Shown here: positions 1-11,073 of the stretch, piece by piece
Position numbering within the stretch: position 1 is the first letter of the stretch
How the letters are laid out: each line of letters opens with the position of its first letter
Origin: Rhizopus sp. PT2906
Lineage: Eukaryota > Mucoromycota > Mucoromycetes > Mucorales > Rhizopodaceae
Direction: 5' to 3'
DNA length: 64,000 nt
Assembly (NCBI GenBank): GCA_025529335.1
Contig: JAMYHX010000013.1
Location: 62,001 to 126,000 of the forward strand
Made by a program: the position numbers and the translations under genes
The notes under the pieces: generated by a model
Databases searched by the model: none
What the model was told of the DNA's origin: nothing
What the model saw: only the letters and a program-made list of their open reading frames with translations

Positions 1-75
1 AACTTTTCGGCCCTTTATTTTACTTTTTGACGTGAAGAAGTAGCGATGTGCACCCATTTGTGTGTTGCATATGAG

Positions 76-165
76 GAGCCAATAAAAGTTCAAGAATGCA
101 ACCTATATTTGGGAGGTGGTGATCGAAACCCAATATTAAAAATAAAAAATGAAAAATGTATAAAT
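76..165 (+). promoter_or_regulatory. Putative core promoter of the first gene
   Basis: Two CCAAT boxes (79-83 and 130-134) are followed by a TATAAAT box at 159-165, about 80 bp upstream of the ATG at 243. The spacing is normal for a fungal RNA polymerase II promoter, and it supports the ATG at 243 over the in-frame ATG at 156, which overlaps the TATA box. Inferred from motifs only. Confidence 0.5.
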
Positions 166-242
166 ACAAAGGGTTACATTCACTTCCCCTCTTTCTCTCT
201 CATCATTCACGCATTACTACTTTTTTTTATTACTTATCCTCA

Positions 243-881
243 ATGAATTCTTCAACAAAGCCTCTCAGATGGACAACCCAACGCGTCCACAAGACTAGTA
301 ACCCTAATCGCATTCAAAAACAAAAACCATCAAAGACACGTAAAATTACCACGAATCAAGCAGCCAATAGAGAGCCAGTTACTATCAAATGCCCACAAAA
401 GGAAATTGGACGCCTCCAAAGCGAACTGGAGTTTACGTACGACGCTGTGGCAACGATTACTGTCAACTTCCAAAGTCTCCTTCATGCCTACAAATGCAGT
501 GAGCCACAATTGGAAAAAACTAAATCAGCCACACGCCTCTGCGAGATGGAAAAGGAGCTGTTGACAGCCTATGACGATTTAACCTTACAAGTCAGTCACC
601 TCGAGCGCAAAATTGCTAAATTGGAAAAAAGGATCTCCACCCTTAAGGAAATTGAAGAGTCCTGCATACCCACCTATATATCTTCCCCTTGCTCATCTGT
701 CGAATCAAGTATTTCGGACGTTACCCCATGCTTGGATCCTATACAACTTAATTTTGTAAACAATGATTTTTGCGATCTGCTATCGCTTCCCGACAATCAA
801 CTTTACTATGATTATCAATATTACCCACCATGTGCCTACTATCCTATCCTTGAAGACACTTATTTATACCACAGCTTATAA
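243..881 (+). CDS. Unrecognised coiled-coil protein, 212 aa
   Basis: This is a single-exon reading frame. I chose the ATG at 243 because the upstream in-frame ATG lies at the TATA box. I do not recognise the family. Residues 1-50 are rich in Lys, Arg, Thr and Asn. Residues about 55-140 contain two heptad-like stretches, the second with regularly spaced Leu/Ile and alternating Lys/Glu (for example LERKIAKLEKRISTLKEIEE), predicting a parallel coiled coil. The C-terminal 70 residues are acidic and rich in Ser, Tyr and Pro. A basic N-terminus followed by a leucine-repeat coil and an acidic tail is loosely reminiscent of a bZIP regulator, but I see no canonical bZIP basic signature (N-x7-R). It could equally be a structural coiled-coil protein. 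No gene is seen for 2 kb downstream. Confidence 0.6.
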   Translation: MNSSTKPLRWTTQRVHKTSNPNRIQKQKPSKTRKITTNQAANREPVTIKCPQKEIGRLQSELEFTYDAVATITVNFQSLLHAYKCSEPQLEKTKSATRLCEMEKELLTAYDDLTLQVSHLERKIAKLEKRISTLKEIEESCIPTYISSPCSSVESSISDVTPCLDPIQLNFVNNDFCDLLSLPDNQLYYDYQYYPPCAYYPILEDTYLYHSL

Positions 882-2847
882 AATCATTCTTTATCAATTA
901 TTTATGATATATGATCCCAAAACACGCTCCTTACCACACAAATACTTATGAATTCTACGTGACAAGCAGCAAAAGATATCATTGACTGTAGATTATGACT
1001 CCATATATATATATATGTTTATACATATATGCTCCTATATTATTTATTTAACTTTTTATTATACTGCCAGTATATATCCCCATCTTTCCTTGTATATATA
1101 ATATCAATAAAAAAAAGCATACTTCTTAACGGGAACACGGAATGACCGGATGATGACTAAATTGTTTTCAACATGGCGTAAACATGGTTACGCAGAGTTT
1201 TTTAGGATTTTTCTATTGTGATTACCAATCATGTTGTCAGGATAACGTCTTAATTTGCTTATACGTGTAACTAAGTAACAGAGTTACACCACAAGATGAA
1301 GGAACATCTTGTAAAAAAAGTACCTTAAATATATCCCTTGATATACTTATGCTTATATAATAACACGGATTATACCTTATTTCTTTTTGTGATAATTCAG
1401 TTTTAAACCTAGATGTACTATGATGTCAGTGAACAGATGGATGACGAATGATGCTCCAAAAAGGTAAATAGCCGTACCATTCCGAGTTACTCTCATCTTG
1501 TACTACCGTGTGTCTGTGGCGTACAGGACTATTTGTTATAATTCTTATTCGCATTGTTGAACAAATTTTGTTCTTTCCCAAATAAAGCAAATGACACTTC
1601 TTTGGAAACAACCTAGTTACTTTCCTTTTTAGTAGATACACTCGAGTGTGGTACATTTTTCCCCCCCTCCTTCATCTTGCATTGCACCGAACAACGGAGG
1701 ATGAACATGAGTTTCTGTGTCCGCATGTATTTAATAAAAACAGATTATCTCAGTTTACTAAAGACCAGAAAGGAAAAACAGATAACCTTATTTTTCTGTA
1801 TTTATGCGTACGTGAAACTTTCTTTTTCATGTCATACATACCGTGTTCCCCATACAAATCCATCTTTTATATCCTCAAATATAGACAATTGGTATCAGTA
1901 AAATGACCGTTTTAATCAATTCAGTTTTAAGGCTACACTCTTGACTATATTCCTTTGAAGATTCTTGTAGTTATTTTAGTACTTATTATCAGCAACAGTA
2001 TCTCAGTTACACATAATAGACATCATTTTACCAGCTGCAGATCGCTGAGTATAAGTTTATCCATGTTGATCTATTCAAATTCAGTGGAGACTTTATTGTT
2101 ATAACTTATTGTTAAATAAACTACTGCTTGTATCACCTCCCTTGTTCATTTAGCATTGACCCTTGATGTTTCAATAAGTTGAGTTATAAAATAAAATGAA
2201 TGCTAAACATTGATTGTTACCTGCACTTGCTGTTTAGCTTTTTTTGCGTATGACGGTTTGACCTTTTATATTCTAAAATGTGCCTAATTTTAATACTTTA
2301 TAACTGCAATTATTTGCTCTAAAATATAGCTACCTATCCCTCATGAATAAGATGGGATATTACTGTACATATACATACTGTAGGAAATGACTTCAATGGT
2401 AATTAGAAATATGACATTTAGTTATAATGTCCTTGATAAACGGTTTGGCGGACAAGCGTCAACAATAGTGTTGAATAAAAATATAAAAAAAAGGTTGCAT
2501 AAAACATAGATCATGACACGCCATTGACTCATATAGTTCCTCTTGACTCTATTATCCCTCTGTTAACCATGCGTCACATAAAGAATGATGGTAAAATAGA
2601 AAGACGCGGTAGAAATAAAAACAACGAGATCTATGGCTATTATCAGCTTCATAGGGGGTATATCAAAGTTTATATTCTTTTGCGTAAATAACCATGTAAC
2701 TGTACTCTAATTGCTAAAAAAAACCCCACGTGTATTCGTTTAGACTCATATTTTACAGATGAAATAATACATCTTAATGTTAATTAATGGATATTTATAT
2801 ATAACACTTAGTTTATTACATGTTTACTATTGTATAATGCATATATG
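882..2847. other. Intergenic region, no supported gene
   Basis: About 2 kb of AT-rich sequence. It contains short TA microsatellite runs near 1005-1030, two adjacent small perfect hairpins at 1265-1312, and only short open frames that resemble no family. It holds the 3' flanks of the coiled-coil gene (left) and the first stomatin-like gene (right, opposite strand). Confidence 0.6.
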
Positions 2848-4167
2848 TTATGTTCCCTCATTTGTTGCAGGAGGAAGAGGCACAAATAACGTTTTAGGGC
2901 CACTGCTGTTTCGACTGATAGCTTGTAATGTTTCCAGATAACGAATTTGTATAGCAGCGGGTGTATTAAGAATATCTGCGGCATCACGCATAAGCTTAGC
3001 TGCTTCTACATCAGCTTTTGAAGAAATAACGCGAGATTCACCCAGTCTCTTTGCCTGAGCTGCGGATGAAAGAGACTCCTGAAGACTCTTGGATAATATG
3101 ATATCCTTGATCAACGTTGATTCAATCTAATGACGGTGCTTAGGCAACGTTTCTTTTTGTCAACAGTGTTTACCTTCACGCCCCAAGATTTGGCAATAGG
3201 TCCAATGATTTTATGTAATTCATGTGAAATGGCGTTTCGGTTTTCAATCAAGTCCTGCACGGAGTGGCCGCCACATACGTCTCGTAAGGAAGTGCTCGCT
3301 CTTTTGACAATAAAATAAGCTTTGTCTGTCTTTATCCTTTTCTTCACTATAGTTGTTACCTTTCTACCAGTGCATAACTCACATTTTCCACTCCATAAAC
3401 TGCCTGATACGGATCTACAATGTGCCAATATAAGACTGATTCAATTGAAATACTGACATTATCCTATACGATTACATAAATTTCACAATAAAGTATATCA
3501 ACTGTCTAAATCCTACTTTAGTGATCACATCTTGTTTGGGAATCTCTGTAACTTGAATGGTGATATCGATTCTTTTAATCTCCTCTGTCACTGGATTGAC
3601 CTTCCCAAAATACAAGTTAGAATAAAATCGCATACTGAGCTATTATAACGCACTTTCACTAATCCAGGATCAACACACTTGTAAAATTTACCAAACTTTT
3701 GAACAAGTCCAACATTGCCTGCAGTGTGCAAGATGAATGTTAGAACTGAAAAAAAAGTAATTATAGTTAAGACCAATAAACCTTGTCGAACTTCTTCATA
3801 TGGATTAGGGCAGCAACAGACACAAGGAAACTATACATGTAATAGTAAAGTTTAAGATCAACATAAACTGGGGAAAAGATCGGTTGACTTACTGCTCCAA
3901 AAAATCCTATTGTATTTCCTATGCAAGTCATCATTGTTTCATAAAATCCCTATTATGCAAATAAGATAGATTTGTTGATAAATTACTCTACAAGTCTTAC
4001 GTGTGGGATGTCTTTGCTAATATCGAGCTCTCTCGCATAAGATGGTTGTACACCGCGTACGGCTATTCCAATATCATCTAATTTGATCTATTGTCAAAAA
4101 AAAACGAGGGATGGCTCTTTTCTCTATTTAGTTTACCTGCTTTAGGATAAGGTGATTGAGAGTTCAT
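2848..4167 (-). CDS. Stomatin-like SPFH/Band 7 membrane protein, copy A
   Basis: Nine exons on the minus strand: 4137-4167, 4001-4077, 3893-3949, 3782-3830, 3654-3718, 3517-3600, 3360-3463, 3174-3300, 2848-3126, giving 290 aa. SPFH proteins scaffold cholesterol-rich membrane domains and regulate channels. A Cys-rich membrane-proximal segment (PCVCCCPNPYEEVRQG) resembles the hydrophobic, often palmitoylated hairpin of stomatins. It is followed by the SPFH core (VGLVQKFGKFYKCVDPG, then a region ending SVLYWHIVDPYQ) and the Ala-rich helix (AAQAKRLGESRVI, AAKLMRDAADILNTP) that mediates oligomerisation. The exon lengths in the SPFH core (57, 114, 188 and 127 nt in total) match the divergent neighbour exactly, but this copy has three extra introns. 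The coding sequence is intact although it has diverged clearly from its partner. Its 5' region is one arm of the 619-bp inverted repeat. Confidence 0.8.
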
Positions 4168-4783
4168 ATTGAGAGTTTAAGATAATACAAGCGAAGAAGA
4201 ACAAAAAGAAATAAAAAAGAGAGATAAAGAAAAGGGAAAGAAAAAGAAAAAAAAAAGACTTTTATGCTCAAATTGAAAATGCGCCAAAAAAAAAAACAAC
4301 AGAAAGTCATCAGGACATGTATTTTTTTTTTTCTTCTCTTTTTTCCTGCAAAGCACAATACGAAAAGTTTAAAAAGTTGCTAAGCAGTTGGTGAGACCCG
4401 TTGAAGGGGGGAGCTTTATCCATTTTTAGCAAATATGGTTACACAATAAGTACTCACCAAAGGGATCTGGTGAAAGAGAGACACAGACAGAGAGAGAAAG
4501 AGAAAGAAAGAGAAAAGAGCTAAGCAAGCTGAGCAAACCAAAGTTGCCTGCTTAGCAAATATGGTAATGTAGGACATGATGCTACTACACATGCGTGGAG
4601 TGTATCTTGTAAAGAAGGATGATCTATTGTCTTTACCAGGTTTATAAACACACTTTCAAAGTAATACACAAGTATGGCAAAGTACTAAGACTAAGATGAC
4701 TTTTACTACTAACAACCTGATAAAGTGTCAAGTCAAGTAGATCATCCATTGTAATCGTATTATAAAGATCATCGCTACGCTAG
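4165..4783 (-). repeat. Left arm of 619-bp inverted repeat (promoter and 5' UTR of copy A)
   Basis: Base-by-base comparison shows that 4165-4783 is the reverse complement of 5074-5692 with two visible mismatches and no indels; the pairing sum is 9857 throughout. The arm starts at the ATG of copy A and contains homopurine/homopyrimidine tracts and repeated GCTAAGCA-type motifs. Homology stops at the start codon: the codons after ATG differ completely. Confidence 0.95.
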
Positions 4784-4860
4784 ATCATTCTTTGCTTTAC
4801 AAAGTATGCCCCATAGATGTGTAGCAGTATTGTGTTTCACATGGTCATATTTGTTTATTA
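4782..4860 (+). repeat. Degenerate extra copy of the promoter repeat in the spacer
   Basis: The segment beginning AGATCATTC and running through GATGTGTAGCAG to CATATTTG aligns with 5231-5301 of the right arm in the same orientation, with many substitutions and small gaps. It looks like an older, diverged copy lying beside the two near-identical arms. Confidence 0.6.
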
Positions 4861-5073
4861 TGCAACCTAAAAAAAAGAATGTGTATCTTACCTTGCTTAC
4901 CTCACCCCATCGGAACCTGGAACGGGAAGCAACAATGATTGCAGTAAAAGAAGAATACTTCATGTTCTTTCCTTAATACGCTGAGTCGTCAAAAGCACTA
5001 GTTTTCTCAAATAACTAGTATCAAGACAGCGCTTTTATTGTATTCAGCGCCAGTTCCAGATTACATTTTATCG

Positions 5074-5692
5074 CTAGCGTAACGATGATATTTATAATAC
5101 GATTACAATGGATGATCTACTTGACTTGACACTTTATCAGGTTGTTAGTAGTAAAAGTCATCTTAGTCTTAGTACTTTGCCATACTTGTGTATTACTTTG
5201 AAAGTGTGTTTATAAACCTGGTAAAGACAATAGATCATCCTTCTTTACAAGATACACTCCACGCATGTGTAGTAGCATCATGTCCTACATTACCATATTT
5301 GCTAAGCAGGCAACTTTGGTTTGCTCAGCTTGCTTAGCTCTTTTCTCTTTCTTTCTCTTTCTCTCTCTGTCTGTGTCTCTCTTTCACCAGATCCCTTTGG
5401 TGAGTACTTATTGTGTAACCATATTTGCTAAAAATGGATAAAGCTCCCCCCTTCAACGGGTCTCACCAACTGCTTAGCAACTTTTTAAACTTTTCGTATT
5501 GTGCTTTGCAGGAAAAAAGAGAAGAAAAAAAAAAATACATGTCCTGATGACTTTCTGTTGTTTTTTTTTTTGGCGCATTTTCAATTTGAGCATAAAAGTC
5601 TTTTTTTTTTCTTTTTCTTTCCCTTTTCTTTATCTCTCTTTTTTATTTCTTTTTGTTCTTCTTCGCTTGTATTATCTTAAACTCTCAATATG
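5074..5692 (+). repeat. Right arm of 619-bp inverted repeat (promoter and 5' UTR of copy B)
   Basis: This is the partner of 4165-4783, separated from it by a 290-bp spacer. It ends exactly at the ATG of the plus-strand stomatin-like gene (5690-5692). Two copies of ACCATATTTGCTAA occur inside the arm, near 5293 and 5419. It presumably carries the promoter and 5' UTR of copy B, so both stomatin-like genes should share almost identical regulatory DNA. Confidence 0.95.
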
Positions 5693-6994
5693 TCAAACCG
5701 CACAAATAGTCACGTTGAAGACGACTTTCCATTGATGAAGTCCGGTTATACAGCAAAAGGCGGCCCAAGCACGTCTGGTCAACCATCACGTACGATCCAA
5801 CAAGTTAAAGGAGACTTTGCAACCAACGGAATACAACCTAGTCTTGCATTAGAACTTGACTTAAGTACTATTGAACATGTAATATGAGCATGATTAGAAA
5901 GCATTCTTGTTATTGACAGTGTGATTTAGGGATGGTATGGTAATATGATGAATGGTTTAGGTTCTATCATTGGAGCATTTGGCACGGTAAAATAACACGA
6001 TAGATCACAAAATGTTTGCTTACAGATTATGATTTTAGATTCCCGGTTGCTTCTGTTTTCCCAATCCATATAAACCCGTCAGGCAAGGTAGCGTTGGTCT
6101 CGTATCACGATTTGGAAAATTTTACAAGTGCGTTGATCCCGGTCTTGTCAAGGTATGCATGAATCAACGCGATTGTATACATATTCTAATTTTTTATAAT
6201 ATAGATTAACCCCCTAACGGAAACAATAAAGAGAGTGGATGTAAAGATACAGATTGCAGATATTCCTCGTCAGTACATCATGACAAAAGATAATGTGACA
6301 GTTTTGATCGACTCAGTCTTATACTGGCATATAATTGATCCATATCAAGCTACGTTTGGAGTGAATAATGTGAAAAAGGCACTGATAGAAAGGTAATAAG
6401 AATAAAAGGTGTTGTGGAAACAAGCTGGATAGCTAATAATAGATAAAAAGGACCCAAACAACACTTCGTCATATTTTGGGCGGTAAAGTACTACAAGAAT
6501 GTGTTGAAAATCGTGAGGCAATAGCTCAAGAGGTTCAGGATATTACTGGTGGCGTGGCTGCTGACTGGGGAGTAAAGGTAATTTAGCACAGACATAAGGA
6601 ATGCGCATAAGGTTGCTTAACGTGGCTGTAGATTGAATCGATCCTTATCAAAGACTTTAGCTTTTCAAAAGAGCTTCAAGAATCGCTTTCTGCAGCTGCT
6701 CAAGCTAAACGTACTGGACAGTCTAAAGTCATTACTGCAAGGGCTGAAGTTGACGCTGCTAAACTGATGAGAGAGGCTGCTGATATACTTAATACACCTT
6801 CTGCTATGCAGATCAGATATCTTGACACCTTAAACAACCTTTCCAAAGCACCAAATACAAATGTTGTATTTTTACCTCCTTCTTCAGAAGGTACTGCTTT
6901 CGTCAAGGATGGAGCAGGCCACGTACAGCCAATGAGTGCCTTTCAAGCACAGAATGTTTTGAGCGTAGCTAACCAAAGGCCCCGTATATTATAA
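5690..6994 (+). CDS. Stomatin-like SPFH/Band 7 membrane protein, copy B
   Basis: Six exons: 5690-5878, 5930-5986, 6039-6152, 6205-6392, 6451-6577, 6632-6994, giving 345 aa. The domain order matches copy A: a Cys-containing membrane segment (IPGCFCFPNPYKPVRQG), the SPFH core (VGLVSRFGKFYKCVDPG, then SVLYWHIIDPYQ), and the Ala-rich oligomerisation helix (AAQAKRTGQSKVITA, AAKLMREAADILNTP). Copy B differs in having a 63-codon hydrophilic first exon and a C-terminal extension of about 30 residues ending in SVANQRPRIL. It lacks three introns present in copy A. Likely role: a membrane-domain scaffold at the plasma membrane or vacuole. The two copies are ancient paralogs by coding divergence, yet their 5' regions are nearly identical. 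Confidence 0.85.
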
Positions 6995-7861
6995 TTTGCT
7001 ATACTGACAGCTGTAATAATAAATAATTGCTATTATAGTAAAACATACATTTTATTATTTTACATACACGGATTTCCATTGTTAAGTATCTTGAACTAAT
7101 TTCTTTCGTATTCTGAAGACTAGCCTGTACCGCCCATGTATCAACAGACTTGATGAGAGGATTCATGGTACGATTATAAAGTCACTGAAGGCTGCTTTGT
7201 ATCATGCTGTCAACTTTGATCTACCAATAGAATAGTTTAATTGTTGTGGAACCATGTACTCTATAGTGATCTGAGTGGATTGTGTAGATACTCTGTCTCA
7301 AAGCGAGATAACTGTTTGAATCGTATTCCTTTGTATTATTATTATTTTGATTCATGACGTCAGCCAAAATGTTCTTCCAAAGCGCCACAACTATTAGTAG
7401 TAAACATGTACCTGCATCTTTGCTTTCAAATAGTATGTGGTATGTGGGATTGACGGTAACTTTTTTTTTTTTGAAGTGAACACATTTTTTTGTCCCATCA
7501 TAACACAATAGCGCATTTATGCCGATGAATATCGGTCATCCAATCAGATTCACCCGCAGCTTAACTTACATAAGGCTGATGATCTCTAAAGCTAATAAAC
7601 ATACATACAAGACGAATTTCACAAGCTTATCTTGATAATCATATAGACAATAGATAGTATTATCTTATACGGGGATTAAGTTCCGTCTTTGGCTGTTCTA
7701 TCGGTCTACAGGAATTTAGTAATATATCTTTCGGTCTTCAGGACTTAAGGAATTTATTAATCCTGACTCATCCACTCCGCCAATCAAATCGATCTTGATT
7801 ATCTTCTATAAATTCTGAGTTTTTTGATAGCTTAGGATTATACCTTTTTAGAAATAGAATT
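6995..7861. other. Intergenic region upstream of tryptophan synthase
   Basis: AT-rich stretch of about 870 bp with no convincing open frame. It contains the 3' flank of stomatin copy B and the promoter of the tryptophan synthase gene, including a TGACTCA site at 7764-7770. Confidence 0.6.
7764..7770 (+). promoter_or_regulatory. Possible Gcn4/Cpc1 site (TGACTCA)
   Basis: A perfect TGACTCA lies 92 bp upstream of the tryptophan synthase ATG. This is the known binding sequence of the fungal general amino-acid control activator Gcn4/Cpc1. The 7-mer also occurs by chance in AT-rich DNA (for example near 2525 and 37779), so the position upstream of an amino-acid gene is the main support. Confidence 0.45.
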
Positions 7862-10137
7862 ATGTCTGCTGGACTTCGTAACGCGTTTAAAACTGCTAAA
7901 GAACAAAGTATGAGCAGTAGATAGCATTGCGTTAGAATTGTGTCTTATTCCATTATAGATCGCCCTGCTTTTGTTACCTTTATTACTGCTGGGTATCCTT
8001 CACCTGAAGTTACCGTAGAAAACTTATTGGCTTTGGAAAGAGGTGGTGCAGATGTTATTGAATTAGGTAAGGATAGAGAGAGAGAGAAAGAAAAGGAGAG
8101 AATGAAAGAGTAAATGCTTGTGTAATAGGTATTCCTTTCACTGATCCTATTGCCGATGGACCTACCATTCAATATGCAAGCACTGTAAGTTTATAATCTG
8201 AATGCTCTAATCTCAAAGCTTACACACATGAACATTAGCAATCACTCAAACACAGTACAGATATTCCCATGTGTCTTCAAATGGTACGTGATGCTCGTGC
8301 AAAAGGTCTAAAGGTACCTATTGTCTTTATGGGTTACTACAATCCTGTCCTTGCTTATGGTGAAGAAAAGATGGTACAGGACTGTAAAGAGGCTGGTGTG
8401 AACGGATACATCTTGGTTGATTTACCACCTGAAGAATCCCACAACTTCCGTGGCATCTGTTACAAGCACGGACTCTCTTATGTTCCATTGATCGCACCAT
8501 CCACTACCGAGCAACGTATCGAGCTTTTGTCCAAGCTTGCAGATTCATTCATCTATGTTGTCTCTCGTATGGGTGTCACTGGATCCCGAGATTCGATCAA
8601 TGCCGAATTACCAGCCATCATTGCTCGTATTAAGAAATATACTTCAGTCCCATTAGCCGTTGGTTTTGGTGTGTCGACTCGAGAGCATTTCGTTGAAGTA
8701 GGCACTCATGCCGAAGGTGTCGTTATCGGTTCACGTCTGATCACTGTCACAAAAGAAGCTCTTGAGAAAAACCAAAAGGTACCCGAGGTTATTCAACAGT
8801 ACGCTGCTGAAGTCTGTGGACGCAAACACTCTATTGAAACCTACGCTGCTAGTGAAGCAAATCAAGCAGATATTGAAGTTAATGATGCTGCTGGTCGTGG
8901 ACCCTTCTCGCCTGATGATATCAAGAACTTTTACCAATTAGCCACTCGTTTTGGTAACTTTGGTGGTGCTTATGTTCCTGAGGCCCTCGTTGATTGTCTT
9001 ACTCAATTCGAGTCCTGTTTCGTCGATGCCATGAACGATCCTTCGTTCAGACAAGAATTCGAATCCTACTATGACTATATCTCTCGTCCTTCTCAACTTC
9101 AGCTCGCTAGCCGTTTAACAGAAGAAGTCGGTGGTGCCCGTATCTGGCTAAAGCGTGAGGACTTGAACCATACTGGATCTCACAAGATCAATAATGCTGT
9201 TGGTCAAATTCTCTTAGCCAAGCGTTTGGGTAAGACACGTATCATTGCTGAAACAGGAGCTGGTCAACACGGTGTAGCAACTGCCACCGTATGTGCCAAG
9301 TTTGGTTTGGAATGTGTAGTCTATATGGGTGAAGAAGATTGTCGTCGTCAAGCATTGAATGTATTCCGTATGAGAATGCTCGGTGCTACTGTCGTTCCCG
9401 TCAAAGATGGCTCTAGAACATTAAAGGATGCAATTAACGAAGCTATGCGTGATTGGGTGGCTAATGTATCTAATACACACTACCTTGTTGGCTCAGCTAT
9501 TGGTCCTCATCCTTTCCCTATGGTCGTTCGTGAATTCCAATCGGTGATCGGCAGAGAAACAAAGCGACAAATGCTTGAGAAGGCAGGCAAATTGCCTGAT
9601 GCTGTTGTTGCTTGTGTCGGTGGTGGTTCTAATGCTATTGGTATGTTCCATCCTTTTGTAGAAGACACATCTGTTCGTATTATTGGTGTTGAAGCTGGTG
9701 GTGATGGTGTTCACACTGAAAAGCACTCTGCTACATTATCCAAGGGTACACCTGGTGTCCTTCATGGCACTCGTACCTACCTCTTACAAGATACCAAGGG
9801 ACAAATTATTGAAACACACTCTGTCAGTGCCGGCCTGGACTATCCTGGTGTTGGTCCTGAACATGCTTATCTGAAGGACAGTGGTAGAGCCGAATATCGT
9901 GTAGCTGATGATGCTCAATGCTTGATTGGATTCAGAAAATTGACTCAATTGGAAGGTATCATTCCTGCTTTGGAATCTTCTCATGCTATCTATGCTGCTA
10001 TTGAATTAGCTAAAGAACTCCCCAAGGATAAGGATATTGTTGTCTGTCTTTCTGGTAGAGGTGATAAGGATATGCATACAGTCGTTGAAGTGTTGCCCAA
10101 GTTGGGACCCAAGATCGGTTGGGACCTACGCTTTTAA
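7862..10137 (+). CDS. TRP5: Bifunctional tryptophan synthase (alpha-beta fusion)
   Basis: Four exons: 7862-7907, 7959-8066, 8129-8184, 8239-10137, giving 702 aa, close to fungal TRP5. It catalyses the last step of tryptophan synthesis. The alpha domain (about 1-265) cleaves indole-3-glycerol phosphate, and the beta domain (about 300-700) joins indole to serine using PLP. The alpha catalytic acids are visible: Glu50 (VIELG) and Asp61 (DPIADGP). The beta domain has the PLP-binding lysine Lys386 in HTGSHKINNA, and the GGGSNAIG phosphate-binding loop. The beta part starts after a linker (FGNFGGAYVPE). The alpha-beta order in one chain is the fungal arrangement. It is convergent with the VPS68 gene, about 200 bp away. 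A TGACTCA upstream suggests general amino-acid control. Confidence 0.97.
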
Positions 10138-10338
10138 TTTCACTATATAATCTCTGTTCTTCTTGTATCATAGCTTCACACACATTTATATATAAATATT
10201 TATGTTTATTATTGTAATAAACAATACATTACATTATAACATGGTATCCTGTTTCCATTGTGTTTTGAGCAATCCATAAGACAGCAGTACTATTTTTAAT
10301 GGTTTAATATACATGTCTATCCCCCTTTTTTTTAACTT

Positions 10339-11009
10339 TTACCTTATCATAATCAATACACATTGAACGACATCTGTTATTCCTAAATACATATTGGGTA
10401 TATCTAAGCCTTCCTTGTAAATGTATTTTGTCACTAGAACAGCCTTTGAATATACATATTAATGTGTGTATACACTTGTAAATCTCCTCTCTGTTTACCA
10501 CTGAACCAGATATACCACCTGCCATCAATGCAAATCCCTTTAAAGAAAAAGATAATGAATAGATATACACATTATTTCTTCATCTTTTTATATGTACCAG
10601 AAATAAAAATAACCTTGCTCTCCAAGCCATATGCTCATCATATCCATCGCCTCGAAGTGTTTCTTTATCAATCAAATTTACACTATAAAAAATAGTTGTT
10701 AGAGACAAAAAGTGACATGTTTCCAAGAGCGAATTTAATACATGATCATTCCTAATGTTGCAATTATACCGGGTATCCAGTCTTCTATACCTGGTGCTAC
10801 TTTTCTGTCAGGCAAGCTCCATAACAGTGTTAGTCCATCAATAAATATCCACCAGCCGAGTGCAAACTGCTGAATGGTCAATATGGCGCGCGTATATCAT
10901 GTACATATAAAAAATTTACCAAGAAGCTGGCAATATAAACTGCAATACGCCTTCCTTTATCACCAAAAGAACAACAACTACAAATGAAAACACTATTGTT
11001 GTTATCCAT
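10339..11009 (-). CDS. VPS68: VPS68/TMEM50-family endosomal membrane protein
   Basis: Five exons on the minus strand: 10920-11009, 10742-10869, 10598-10682, 10499-10537, 10339-10443, giving 148 aa. Vps68 and TMEM50 are small four-helix membrane proteins of endosomes and vacuole; yeast Vps68 works with Vps55 in endosome-to-vacuole sorting. The sequence shows a short Cys-rich cytosolic N-terminus, a first membrane helix ending FALGWWIFIDG (the family signature), then WIPGIIATLGMIIVNLIDKE, RLFLFLGFALMAGGISGSV, and a final helix with VVQCVLIMIR. The protein ends two codons before a poly-A rich stretch. The small exons explain why no single frame shows it. The chosen ATG gives an N-terminus of normal length for the family. 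Confidence 0.85.
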
Positions 11010-11073
11010 AGTTTTTATTATTTTTTGTGTAAAGAAAAAAAAAAAAAGAAATATAGAAAAGAAAACAAAAAAA

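Noticed and set aside
4164..4358. Identical Phe- and Lys-rich small proteins at 4164-4358 (minus) and 5499-5735 (plus)
   Set aside because: They arise from homopolymer runs in the promoter repeat and lie in the 5' leaders of the stomatin-like genes.
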